NCBI RefSeq assembly: GCF_021283305.1
Contig: NZ_JAJSOK010000009.1
Span: 101,575 to 165,574, forward strand
Direction: 5' to 3'
From: Pseudonocardia kujensis
GTDB taxonomy: Bacteria; Actinomycetota; Actinomycetes; Mycobacteriales; Pseudonocardiaceae
DNA: 64,000 nucleotides
Made by a program: the position numbers and the translations under genes. The notes beneath the pieces are model-generated. The model did not search any database. It was not told where the DNA came from and saw only the letters and a list, made by a program, of their open reading frames with translations. Shown in pieces: positions 43,916 to 51,498 of this stretch (position 1 is its first letter; every line of letters begins with the position of its first letter).

Positions 43916-44545
43916 ATGGTCACGGACGAGCAGCGGGCTCGCTGGGCGCGGTGCTGGGACGAGAGCGTCGACCGCACCGACCGGTCGATGCGCCGCCTGG
44001 ACCGGCTGCTGTTCCGCGACACCAGAGCCTGGGTGTGCTCGCAGGCGGAAGGCACGGTCCTCGAGATCGCCGTCGGGACCGGACTGAACCTGCCGCACTA
44101 TCCCGCCGGGGTCCGGCTCTCGGGCGTCGACCTCAGCCCCTCGATGGTCCGGACGGCCCAGGACCAGGCGGGCGCGCTCGGCATCCGGGCCGACCTGCGG
44201 GTCGGCGACGCCGAACACCTCGACCTCCCCGACGCGTCCGTGGACACCGTGGTGTGCACCTTCTCCCTCTGCGGCATCCCCGACGACCGGCGCGCGGTCG
44301 ACGAGATGGCGCGGGTGTTGAAGCCGGGCGGGCGGCTCCTCCTCGCCGACCACGTCGCCTCGTCCGTGGCGGCGGTCCGGCTCGTGCAGCGGGTGACGGA
44401 GTGGGTGTCGATCCCGGTCGGCGGGGAGCACTTCCGACGCCGGCCGCTCCACCACGTCGTCGCCGCCGGGCTGCAGGTCGAGCGGAGGGAACGGTTCGCC
44501 CTCGGGCTGGTCGAGCGGCTCGTGGCCCGCAAACCGCCGGCCTGA
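43916..44545 (+). CDS. Class I SAM-dependent methyltransferase
   Basis: A 209-residue methyltransferase of the UbiE/phosphatidylethanolamine type. SAM motif I is VLEIAVGTGLNLPHYP, followed by SGVDLSPSMVRTAQDQA, DAEHLDLPDASVDTVVCTFS and MARVLKPGGRLLLADHV. Similar proteins methylate lipids or quinones; the substrate is not known. The ATG 43916 has a GGGAGCGAGGGG site. The gene is monocistronic and followed by three strong hairpins. Confidence 0.85.
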   Translation: MVTDEQRARWARCWDESVDRTDRSMRRLDRLLFRDTRAWVCSQAEGTVLEIAVGTGLNLPHYPAGVRLSGVDLSPSMVRTAQDQAGALGIRADLRVGDAEHLDLPDASVDTVVCTFSLCGIPDDRRAVDEMARVLKPGGRLLLADHVASSVAAVRLVQRVTEWVSIPVGGEHFRRRPLHHVVAAGLQVERRERFALGLVERLVARKPPA

Positions 44546-44627
44546 CGACGCCTCATCAATGCTGGGTATCCCCGGCACGGAGGGTTAACGAACGAGCACC
44601 CGTCGGCGAACATCGGGGCGTAGGACT

Positions 44628-44681
44628 CCCGCCGCACCTGCGGCGGGTCGTACTGATCGGCCCACCGCCCCGATCAGTACG
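44628..44681 (+). ncRNA. Two strong hairpins upstream of a terminator, possible small RNA or 3' UTR
   Basis: CCCGCCGCA (44628-44636) pairs with TGCGGCGGG (44639-44647) over a two-base loop, and CGTACTGATCGG (44649-44660) pairs with CCGATCAGTACG (44670-44681) over nine bases. With the terminator that follows they form a compact three-hairpin block in the 178-bp gap between the methyltransferase and HNH genes. It could be an independent small RNA or only the stabilised 3' end of the methyltransferase mRNA. Confidence 0.4.
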
Positions 44682-44684
44682 CGG

Positions 44685-44716
44685 ACGGCCCGTCCCCGCG
44701 TCCGGGGACGGGCCGT
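44685..44716 (+). terminator. Intrinsic terminator, 14-bp perfect stem followed by TTT
   Basis: ACGGCCCGTCCCCG (44685-44698) pairs with CGGGGACGGGCCGT (44703-44716) over a four-base loop and is followed by TTT on the plus strand. It lies between the convergent methyltransferase and HNH genes and could stop transcription from both sides; the T-run favours the rightward direction. Confidence 0.75.
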
Positions 44717-44723
44717 TTGAGCG

Positions 44724-45326
44724 TCAGGCGGCCTGGGCCAGCCAGGGCTCCCAGGCCGGGTGCGGCTCGACGGCCAGCACGAGCACCCCACCGGCCGCGC
44801 GGCTCGGCGGTTTGGGCGTGATCCGGAGGGTCCAGCCGATCTCCTCGATCAGCTTGTCGGCCTTCTTCGAGTTGCAGGCCCTGCAGGCGGCGACGCAGTT
44901 CTCCCAGCTGTGCGCCCCGCCCCGGCTGCGCGGGATCACGTGGTCGATCGTGTCGGCCTTCTTGCCGCAGTAGGCGCAACGGCGCAGGTCGCGGCGGAGG
45001 ACGCCGGCGCGGGTCATGGGAACCGCACGACGGTAGGGGACGCGGACGTAGCGGGAGAGCCGCATCACCGAGGGAGCGGGGACGGTGAGACTCTCCGAAT
45101 GGAAGGCCGCCCCTTCGAGGGCGGCCTGCACACACTCCGCCTTGCCGGAGAGCATCAGGACGATCGCGCGTTTGGCCGTGACGACGGCGAGAGGCTCGAA
45201 ACTCGCATTGAGCAGCAGCACCCGTGAACCCGGCGGGAGCGCCGTTACCCCGGCACTCCCTGCCCCCGTCTCCCCCTCCCCCGGTTCGGGGACGGCGACG
45301 AGGGGTTGGGGTTGTCGATCCGGCAC
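44724..45326 (-). CDS. HNH endonuclease family protein
   Basis: A protein of about 200 residues with a C-terminal HNH domain: CAYCGKKADTIDHVIPRSRG, then GAHSWENCVAACRACNSKKA. The two CxxC pairs bind zinc, and the DH plus the later Asn are the metal and catalytic positions. The first half (VLLLNASFEPLAVVTAKRAI) is the usual leader of the stand-alone actinobacterial HNH proteins, which are widespread chromosomal genes of unclear role. The GTG 45326 has a GGAGGTGG site; an ATG at 45362 has none. Confidence 0.85.
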   Translation of the reverse strand: MPDRQPQPLVAVPEPGEGETGAGSAGVTALPPGSRVLLLNASFEPLAVVTAKRAIVLMLSGKAECVQAALEGAAFHSESLTVPAPSVMRLSRYVRVPYRRAVPMTRAGVLRRDLRRCAYCGKKADTIDHVIPRSRGGAHSWENCVAACRACNSKKADKLIEEIGWTLRITPKPPSRAAGGVLVLAVEPHPAWEPWLAQAA

Positions 45327-45525
45327 GCGACCACCTCCGCTCGGATGAGGTAAGTCGACCATACGAGAGCCGGGTTACGCACGTGTGATATTGGGGCGGA
45401 CACGCGGTGCTGGTGGGCGGCCCCGGATCTCCGACGAACGGCGGCCCCCGACACGGCAACGCCCCGCCACCGGGCCGTCGTCGGCGGGTGGCGGGGCGTA
45501 CGTGCTCAGGCCTGCTCGGCCGGTG

Positions 45526-46305
45526 TCACGACCTCCGGTCGCGGACCTGCCCGTGCGGGTCGTCGACCTCGACACGCTCCTTGCGCACGGTGTCGGACAC
45601 CTTCTCGTCCTCGGTCACGGTCTCCTTGCCCAGGCGGACCCGCTCCACCGCCTCGGTCTTCTTGTCGACCACCGGACGCTCGGCGTGCAGGGTGATCTCC
45701 TGCTCGTCCTCGCCGATCGAGGCGCGACCCGACCCCGCGCCGTCGCGCACCGGCTCGCGCTCGAGGCGGACCTCCTCGTGCTGGACCGGCACCGTGACGT
45801 TCTGCTCCTCGGTGACGACGTACTTGCGCAGCCGGACGCGGCCCGTCTCCTCCGACTCCGTGCTGACGCGCAGCCGCTCCTCGGAGCGGGTCACCGCCGC
45901 GTCGTCGTGATGGCGGTGCTCGTCGGTGGCCTGCCTCGACCGGTCGGCCGGGCCGGTGTTCGCGGCGCGGCCGTCGCCGGCAACGCCACCGGAGCCGGCG
46001 TCGTAGTGACGCAGCAGCTCCTGCTCCTCGTGCGGGTCCAGGTGGGAGTGGTCGTCGGCGACCTGCGGGGCGTCCTTGACCTGGCTCTTCTGCACCGGCA
46101 GCGCCACGCCGCCGTCCTTCAGGTCCGCGCCGCGCAGCGGCACGAAGCTCTCCCGCATCCCGAACAGGCCCGTGTTGACCGTCGCCCACGCCGGCGTCCC
46201 GTTGCGGTCGTCGACGTAGACCTGGCCAATCTTGCCGACCTTCTCCCCACGCGCGTCGTAGGCCGGGCGGCCGATCAGCTCTCGGGTCATCTCCTGCGTG
46301 ATCAT
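45526..46305 (-). CDS. PRC-barrel and DUF2382 (YsnF/AvaK-type) protein
   Basis: A 259-residue soluble protein. Residues 5-75 form a PRC-barrel (ELIGRPAYDARGEKVGKIGQ, WATVNTGLFGMRESFVPL). The C-terminal 120 residues match DUF2382 with two repeats of strongly charged strands (RLRKYVVTEEQNVTVPVQHE and RLGKETVTEDEKVSDTV). Such proteins are common stress-related proteins in actinobacteria. The ATG 46305 is set by an AAGGAGA site; 25 extra residues upstream are unlikely to be translated. Confidence 0.85.
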   Translation of the reverse strand: MITQEMTRELIGRPAYDARGEKVGKIGQVYVDDRNGTPAWATVNTGLFGMRESFVPLRGADLKDGGVALPVQKSQVKDAPQVADDHSHLDPHEEQELLRHYDAGSGGVAGDGRAANTGPADRSRQATDEHRHHDDAAVTRSEERLRVSTESEETGRVRLRKYVVTEEQNVTVPVQHEEVRLEREPVRDGAGSGRASIGEDEQEITLHAERPVVDKKTEAVERVRLGKETVTEDEKVSDTVRKERVEVDDPHGQVRDRRS

Positions 46306-46673
46306 CGCTCGTCTCCTTCCGTTGACCTCGTGACTCTCGGGCGACGACCGCCGCCTCCCGCTCGCTTCGGCCGTCGACAACTGGGTGGACGGGAAGATCG
46401 GCGACTACCCGCCCGCAGGTGATCGACGGAACCATCGAGTGATCGGCGTGGGCCGATCGAACCACCCGACGATCATGAAACCTGCACCCTGGGTGTTCCG
46501 GTCGCGGGAGGGGCGACACCCACACGTGCCCGGCCGCTCGTCGCTCATCAACGTCGTCGTTCATCAGGGTCGCCGTTCATCAACAGTGGTGAAGCCGTCG
46601 CGCAGCCGTGACGTGCGGGCGCCGCGCGGCGATAGGCCGGATGATCGCGTTGCTACGTCCTCCAGGAGTTCCG
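46306..46673. other. Non-coding divergent promoter region
   Basis: These 368 bases separate the PRC-barrel gene (leftward) from a small membrane protein gene (rightward). No gene is seen. Several GATCG-containing short inverted repeats lie near 46425-46470, and a 16-bp tandem repeat lies at 46542-46589. Promoters for both genes should be here, but I cannot assign boxes. Confidence 0.5.
46542..46589. repeat. Three 16-bp tandem repeats starting CG[CT]TCATCA
   Basis: CGCTCATCA at 46542, CGTTCATCA at 46558 and CGTTCATCA at 46574 are spaced exactly 16 bases apart, with partly conserved GTCG in the remaining seven bases. Position upstream of the small membrane protein gene suggests a regulator site, but it may be chance. 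Confidence 0.45.
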
Positions 46674-46904
46674 GTGTCCAGCCCTCGCCGCCCGCTCGTC
46701 CTGCCCGACATCGAGCCCGCCACCCAACTGCTGCCCGTGGTCCCGCAGCAGGCGGTGCCGGAGGCCCGGGTCGAGCTCGACGACTACCTGGCCGACCTGC
46801 CCGAGCCCGTTGCGGTCAGCCGGCGGCGGGATCCGCTGGTGTGGCCCGCCGCGGCGCTGCCCGTCCTCGCCCTGCTCGCGATCCTGCTGATGATCTTCTT
46901 CTGA
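46674..46904 (+). CDS. Small protein with C-terminal membrane anchor
   Basis: A 76-residue protein with a Pro/Glu/Val-rich soluble part (LPDIEPATQLLPVVPQQAVP) and one C-terminal helix (LVWPAAALPVLALLAILLMI), so it would be tail-anchored. AGGAG at 46664-46668 fits the GTG at 46674 better than the ATG at 46641. No known family. It lies just before the SMR operator. Confidence 0.55.
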   Translation: MSSPRRPLVLPDIEPATQLLPVVPQQAVPEARVELDDYLADLPEPVAVSRRRDPLVWPAAALPVLALLAILLMIFF

Positions 46905-46911
46905 TTTTCTG

Positions 46912-46923
46912 GAGCGATCGCTC
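46912..46923. promoter_or_regulatory. Palindromic operator, probably for the downstream TetR regulator
   Basis: GAGCGATCGCTC is a perfect 12-bp palindrome centred 22 bases before the SMR start. TAGTCT at 46927-46932 could be the -10 box of a leaderless or short-leader promoter, which the palindrome would overlap. TetR-type regulators commonly bind GAGCG-type palindromes and control an adjacent efflux gene. Confidence 0.6.
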
Positions 46924-46939
46924 AGGTAGTCTGGCGGGT

Positions 46940-47269
46940 ATGTGGTTCTGGCTCGCGGGCGCGGTCCTCGCCGAGGTGACCGGCACAGTCGCCCTGCGCT
47001 TCTCGGACGGCTTCAGCAAGCTCTGGCCGTCGTCGATCGTGGTGCTGGCCTACGGCATCGCCTTCTACTCGCTCTCCCGGGCGCTGTCCGGCGGGATCCC
47101 GATCGGCGTCGCGTACGGGGTGTGGGCGGCCGTGGGGGTCGCGCTCATCGCGCTGGTCGGTGCGTTCTTCCTGGGTGAGTCGCTGAGCTGGGTGCAGGTC
47201 GGCGGGATCGTGCTGGTGATCGCCGGGGTGCTGGCGTTGGAGCTGGGCCGGACCTCGCATGCCGCCTGA
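46940..47269 (+). CDS. Small multidrug resistance (SMR) family transporter
   Basis: A 109-residue four-helix membrane protein. The first helix WFWLAGAVLAEVTGTVALRF holds the essential glutamate of the family (near residue 12), and IPIGVAYGVWAAVGVALIA and FFLGESLSWVQVGGIVLVIA are the typical helices 3 and 4. SMR proteins export small cations or guanidinium as dimers. It overlaps the TetR gene by 11 bases and follows the palindromic operator. Confidence 0.92.
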   Translation: MWFWLAGAVLAEVTGTVALRFSDGFSKLWPSSIVVLAYGIAFYSLSRALSGGIPIGVAYGVWAAVGVALIALVGAFFLGESLSWVQVGGIVLVIAGVLALELGRTSHAA

Positions 47270-47813
47270 GATCGCCGACGGCCGGCTCAGGAAGGGAGCT
47301 CTGCGCCGCCGCGCGCTTCTCGATGCGGCCCTCCGGCTGATCGGTCGCTCAGGTGTGGCGGCCGTGACCCAGCGGGGCGTGGCTACCGAGGCGGAGCTGC
47401 CGCCGAGCGCGGTGCTGTACTACTTCGCGAGCGTCGACGAACTGCTGGTCACGGCGCTGCGGGAGGTCAACGACCGGTACGTCGACGACCTGAGCGCGGT
47501 CGAGTCGCTCGACGCCCTGGCCGACCTGATCGCCGACTACGCGACACAAGACCGTGAACGCACGATCGCCGAGTACGACCTCTACCTCCTCGCCGCCCGC
47601 CGCCCGGACCTGCGCGAGGAGCTGGAGCGGTGGGACCGGGCGTTGGACGACCTGGCCCGACGGCTGGCGCCGACCCGCGCCGAACTCCTCGCCGCGGCGC
47701 TCAACGGCCTCTACCTCCGCGCCGTGACCAGCGGGATCGACCATGCTTCCGTCACCCGGGTCCTGAGCGCCGCAGCGGGTCAGCAGCCCGACTCGAAGGC
47801 TGCTCGGACATAA
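47259..47813 (+). CDS. TetR family transcriptional regulator
   Basis: A 184-residue regulator. The N-terminal HTH is ALLDAALRLIGRSGVAAVTQ followed by RGVATEAELPPSAVLYYFAS, the standard TetR recognition helix ending in YYF. The C-terminal ligand domain is helical. It overlaps the SMR gene and most likely represses it through the palindrome at 46912-46923. The last 34 bases overlap the convergent DUF218 gene. Confidence 0.9.
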   Translation: MPPEIADGRLRKGALRRRALLDAALRLIGRSGVAAVTQRGVATEAELPPSAVLYYFASVDELLVTALREVNDRYVDDLSAVESLDALADLIADYATQDRERTIAEYDLYLLAARRPDLREELERWDRALDDLARRLAPTRAELLAAALNGLYLRAVTSGIDHASVTRVLSAAAGQQPDSKAART

Positions 47814-48406
47814 CCTGCCGTCTGGTAGAGGTAGGCCCAGACCCAGGTCTCCAGGGACAGGTCGTTGCCGGGGCTGTCGGTCATGACGAGCTGGCCGTCG
47901 AAGCACCGGCCGAGGATGTAGCGCGCCCGCGAGACGTGGGGGCGGAAGGTCACCACGAGGAGCGAACGCCACCCGTGCTCCTCCGCGAGGTGTTCGACCG
48001 CCTCGGCTTCGCCCCTGGTCGTCGAGGGGTCGGGCGTGAAGCAGGTGACCGTGAAGGTGTAGCGCTGGTGGGTGCAGAGGTCGTTCAGCCAGACGTCCTG
48101 CTCCCCGTTCGGGTTGGAGAACACGACCTGCGGCGCGTAGCCCTGGAGCGCGAGTTCCAACCCGTACGGATAACGCTGGTAGTCGGTCCCGCCGAGAACG
48201 ACGATCGCGTCGGCCGGACGCAGGGTGTCCAGCTGCGGAAGCACGTAGACCGGGAGGCCGGCAACTCCGGCCAGGAGCACCGCCACGAGCACGCCGATGA
48301 GGATCCTGCGGAGTCGCCGACGCGTGGACGCCACCGTCATCAGGTGCCAAGGCGGCACGGTTCGCGCGCCGGAGTGATCAGTTGGCTCACCGTCGTCCAG
48401 ACCCAC
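47780..48406 (-). CDS. DUF218 (SanA/ElyC/YdcF) family membrane protein
   Basis: A 208-residue protein with an N-terminal membrane helix (RRILIGVLVAVLLAGVAGLP) and an extracytoplasmic DUF218 domain: ADAIVVLGGTDYQRYPYGLE, VVFSNPNGEQDVWLND, STTRGEAEAVEHLAEEHGWR and LLVVTFRPHVSRARYILGRC. Family members affect envelope integrity in Enterobacteria; the reaction is unknown. The GTG 48406 has AGGAG just upstream; an ATG at 48340, immediately before the basic stretch and helix, is also plausible. Confidence 0.8.
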   Translation of the reverse strand: MGLDDGEPTDHSGARTVPPWHLMTVASTRRRLRRILIGVLVAVLLAGVAGLPVYVLPQLDTLRPADAIVVLGGTDYQRYPYGLELALQGYAPQVVFSNPNGEQDVWLNDLCTHQRYTFTVTCFTPDPSTTRGEAEAVEHLAEEHGWRSLLVVTFRPHVSRARYILGRCFDGQLVMTDSPGNDLSLETWVWAYLYQTAGYVRAAFESGC

Positions 48407-48478
48407 TCGCTCCTACACCAGCCAGGGTCGTCATCCGGACATCGATCGTTACGGAGGGACTTCGGCGCAGTGGGGAAC

Positions 48479-48523
48479 GTGCGGCCACGCTGCGGCGGGG
48501 GGATGACCGCAGCGTGGCCGCAC
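48479..48523. terminator. 17-bp perfect hairpin in the gap 48407-48607
   Basis: GTGCGGCCACGCTGCGG (48479-48495) pairs perfectly with 48507-48523 over an 11-base loop. A second hairpin (CGGGTGTG 48531-48538 with CACACCCG 48549-48556) follows. They lie downstream of the leftward gene 48608-49204, so they probably end its transcription, although no T-run is present. Confidence 0.55.
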
Positions 48524-48607
48524 CGGCTGACGGGTGTGGTGTGAGGGGCACACCCGCCGCCGTCCTACGCGTTGCGGGGTTGTTCGTCGGCCGGCCGGGG
48601 CCCGTTA

Positions 48608-49204
48608 TCAGCTCGTGATCTCGGGATTCCGGTCCTGCTCGGCCGCCTTCGCCGCTGCTGCCGCCACCGCCGCCACGGCGGCGATCCGCCGGACCCGGGT
48701 CTCCGGCTTCTTCGCCCGCGCCAGCGCCTCGAGCTCGGCGCGGCGGGCGGATCGGGACATCGCCTCCCAGCCCGCCGCGGCGGCCCGATCGGCCTCGAGG
48801 GCAGCGCGCAGGTCGTCGGGGACGATCCCGGCCTGGGCGTCGGCGAGCAGCAGCCACATGCCGTTGGCCTGAGCGGCGTCGATCGCCGCCTGCCCCGCCG
48901 GCGTCATGCGGCCGTCGGCGATCAGCTGCGCGACGAGCTCGCGGTTGATCGTGCTCCACGCGCTGCGGGGGCTCCGCGGACTGAACCGCTGCTTCCGGGC
49001 GGTCGCGTCGTGACCGCGGGAGAGGCCGTCGATCCAACCGAAGCAGAGGGCCTCCTCGAGGGCCTGCCGCTGCGTCAGCCCGGGCCTCCCGGAGCGGGCG
49101 TGCGGGATGACGACCCACGCCTCGCCGGCCGTTCCCCCGTGCTCGGCGAGCCAGGCCCGCCACTCGGCCGGGGTGGTGACGGCGAGCGGGGCGTCGTTGC
49201 TCAT
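48608..49204 (-). CDS. YdeI/OmpD-associated family protein
   Basis: A 198-residue cytoplasmic protein. It shows the family pattern: an N-terminal TPAEWRAWLAEHGGTAGEAW, EEALCFGWIDGLSRGHDATA, KQRFSPRSPRSAWSTINREL and a C-terminal Ala/Lys/Arg-rich helix. Function is not established beyond annotation as bacteriocin-protection-like. ATG 49204 is followed by the usual MSNDAPL type leader. Confidence 0.85.
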   Translation of the reverse strand: MSNDAPLAVTTPAEWRAWLAEHGGTAGEAWVVIPHARSGRPGLTQRQALEEALCFGWIDGLSRGHDATARKQRFSPRSPRSAWSTINRELVAQLIADGRMTPAGQAAIDAAQANGMWLLLADAQAGIVPDDLRAALEADRAAAAGWEAMSRSARRAELEALARAKKPETRVRRIAAVAAVAAAAAKAAEQDRNPEITS

Positions 49205-49223
49205 CCGACCAGCCTGTCAGGAC

Positions 49224-49970
49224 CTACGACTGGATCGCGCCCACCGCCCGGGCAATGATGATCAACGTGACCAGCAGTGCCGAGGTCGACTGCACGCTCA
49301 TCAACAGTTTGGCGCGGCTGCTGAGCGGCATCGTGTCCGTGGGGCTGAAGGCGCTGGAGTTGGTCACCGACAGGTACAGGTAGTCGACGAAGACGGGCAC
49401 CCAGCCGGAGCGTCCACTCGCACTGACGGCGACCTCGCGCACCGCGTCGTCGTTCTCGTCCTGGGAGAACCGCCAGTCCGCCGGCGGGAGGTCCCGACGC
49501 GCGCGGCGGGCGCGGGCGACCGGGCCGTCACGGTCGATCTCCCAGTAGAGCAGCGCGAAGCCGACGACGTTGGTCGCCCAGACCTGCAGGGCTGCCAGCA
49601 GCAAGCGTCCCGGGTCCGAGGCCTGGCCCGCGACGAGATCCCGGATGAGCAGCACGAGCACGACCAGGTTGGTCACGACGACGACCGTCGCGAGCGCGAT
49701 CGACAACCACCGCGAGATCCGAGTCTCCCTGGTGAGCCGGCGCGGGTTGGTGGCGACGAGCGCCACCAGCAACGCGAGCTCGACGGCGGGGATGGTGAAC
49801 CACGGGCCGAGCTGCAGCGGGTCCGGGAGGAGCGCGTACAGGGCCATCGCGGCCAGCACGGCGAGGATCGGGGGGAGGCGCGTCTCCGACCCTCCCCCAC
49901 GCCTGGGCTCGCCCGCGGCGTGCGCCGGCGACCGCTCGTCGGGGTCGCCGTCCGTCCTCATGGGTCCCAC
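49224..49970 (-). CDS. DUF1345-like integral membrane protein
   Basis: A 248-residue protein with a charged N-terminal 25 residues and about five helices. The segment LLYWEIDRDGP, then WRFSQDENDD, then FVDYLYLSVTNSSAFSPTDT and MPLSSRAKLLMSVQS is the strongly conserved part of this family, reminiscent of the pore end of ion channels. Function is unknown. The start is at 49970 or four codons later at 49961. Upstream lies the palindromic array. Confidence 0.75.
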   Translation of the reverse strand: MGPMRTDGDPDERSPAHAAGEPRRGGGSETRLPPILAVLAAMALYALLPDPLQLGPWFTIPAVELALLVALVATNPRRLTRETRISRWLSIALATVVVVTNLVVLVLLIRDLVAGQASDPGRLLLAALQVWATNVVGFALLYWEIDRDGPVARARRARRDLPPADWRFSQDENDDAVREVAVSASGRSGWVPVFVDYLYLSVTNSSAFSPTDTMPLSSRAKLLMSVQSTSALLVTLIIIARAVGAIQS

Positions 49971-50063
49971 CCGCCGAGGATAGGGAGGAGACGGGTCGGC
50001 CGCCGACCGTGGCGGGCGAGGCCTCGCTCGCCTCGAGCGGCCGGCGTCAGCGGCAGAGATGGC

Positions 50064-50328
50064 GCATTATGGAACCTCAATGCTCGAAAAGGCCGTTGCT
50101 GGAAGCGTTATGGAACCATAATGCGGTCCAGTCCTGACCTCGATCGCGCTGCGACCCCATGACGCGCTCCGACGGCGTGCCTCTCGCACTATGGAACCAT
50201 AATGCGCTTCCCGCCCGTCCCCGGACGCATTATGGATCCATAATGCGCTTCCAGCCCGTCCCCGGACGCGTTATGGATCCATAATGCGCTTCCAGCCCGT
50301 CCCCGGACGCGTCATGGTTTCATAACGC
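50064..50328. repeat. Array A: seven 20-bp palindromes at a 41-bp period
   Basis: Units start at 50064, 50105, 50146 (degenerate), 50186, 50227, 50268 and 50309, with steps of 41, 41, 40, 41, 41 and 41. The core is GC[AG]TTATGG[AT][AT]CCATAA[TC]GC; for example GCATTATGGATCCATAATGC at 50227-50246 is a perfect palindrome. The last three 21-base spacers are almost identical (begin GCTTCC, end CCCCGGAC). The array fills most of the 372-bp gap 49971-50342 and ends 15 bases past the stop of the leftward gene 50343-51449. A second array with the same period lies at 58463-58646. Confidence 0.95.
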
Positions 50329-50342
50329 GACAGAGGGACGCC

Positions 50343-51449
50343 TCAGATCCGCACCGCATCCAACGCCCCGAGGACGTCGGCGACCAGGTCGTCCGGGTCC
50401 TCGCAGCCTGCGGAGAGGCGGAGGAGGCCGGGTGGGACGGCGTCGCCCCACCGCTCCCGCCGGTCGGCGGAGGTCTGGAGGCCGCCGAAGCTCGTCGACG
50501 ACGACACCAACCGCGAGGCCGCCAGGAACTCCCCCACCGCCTCGGCCGAGGGCAGCGTGAACCGCAGGATCCCGTTCCAGCGCCGCATCTGCCGGGAGGC
50601 GATCGCGTGGGAGGGGTCCGACGGCAGGCCGGGCCACCGGACGTCGGACGCCGCGGGGTGCCCCAGCAACGCCTGGACCAGCGCGTGCGCGTTCTTGGCC
50701 TGCCGTTCCAGCCGCAGGTCGAGCGTGCCGAGGCCGCGGTGCGCGAGCCAGGTCTCCATCGGACCGGGGATGGCGCCGTTGCGGGTGCGGGCGGCCCGGA
50801 CGCGGCCGGCGAGCAGCGGGTCGGCGCAGGTCACGTGGCCGAGGAGGACGTCGCCGTGCCCGGCGAGCGCCTTGGTGTCGCTGGCGACCACGAAGTCGGC
50901 CCCCAGCGGCAGCGGCTTCTGTCCCAGCGGCGTCGCGGTGGTGTTGTCGACGGCCACCATCGCGCCGGCGGCGTGGGCGGCGTCGGCGATGGCGCGGATG
51001 TCGCACACCTCGAGCCCCGGGTTCGACGGCGTCTCGAGCACGACGAGGGAGGCACCGTTGAGCGGCTCCCACGCCCCCGCCGTCGCGAACTCCCGGACCT
51101 CGACGCCCATCGGCCCGAGCTCCTCGGAGGCGACGAGCCGGCCGATGTAGTACCCGTCGCTCGGCAGGACGATCGCGGTGCCGGGGCGCGCGCACAGCCG
51201 CATCACCGTGGACAGTGCGGCCATCCCGGAGGAGAACGCGACGCACTCCCCGCCCTCGAGCTCGCCCACCGCGGCCTCGTAGGCGCTCCACGTGGGGTTG
51301 CCGGCGCGGCCGTAGAAGTAGTCGGGCTGCGGGTCGTGCGGGAGCCCGAGGTCGAAGGTCGCCGACAGCACCGGGCCGGGGTGCACGGCGTCGCCCACCT
51401 GACCCGGCGGGTGCCCGCCCCAGACGCAGCGCGTCCCGTCCCCGCTCAT
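50343..51449 (-). CDS. Cystathionine gamma-lyase-like PLP enzyme
   Basis: A 368-residue trans-sulfuration enzyme of the Cys/Met metabolism PLP family. Visible are FYGRAGNPTWSAYEAAVGEL, ECVAFSSGMAALSTVMRLCA, the PLP aspartate in MVAVDNTTATPLGQ, and the PLP lysine in FVVASDTKALAGHGDVLLGH. Cleaves or forms C-S bonds in homocysteine and cysteine metabolism; gamma-lyase versus synthase cannot be told surely. The ATG 51449 sits behind GGGAGG. Confidence 0.88.
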   Translation of the reverse strand: MSGDGTRCVWGGHPPGQVGDAVHPGPVLSATFDLGLPHDPQPDYFYGRAGNPTWSAYEAAVGELEGGECVAFSSGMAALSTVMRLCARPGTAIVLPSDGYYIGRLVASEELGPMGVEVREFATAGAWEPLNGASLVVLETPSNPGLEVCDIRAIADAAHAAGAMVAVDNTTATPLGQKPLPLGADFVVASDTKALAGHGDVLLGHVTCADPLLAGRVRAARTRNGAIPGPMETWLAHRGLGTLDLRLERQAKNAHALVQALLGHPAASDVRWPGLPSDPSHAIASRQMRRWNGILRFTLPSAEAVGEFLAASRLVSSSTSFGGLQTSADRRERWGDAVPPGLLRLSAGCEDPDDLVADVLGALDAVRI

Positions 51450-51498
51450 GATCCTCCCAGGTCGGTGTGAGCGCCGAACGCCCACCGGCGCTCCCGAC

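Noticed and set aside
44628..44716. 6C RNA
   Set aside because: Hairpins lack the loops with six or more cytosines that define that RNA.
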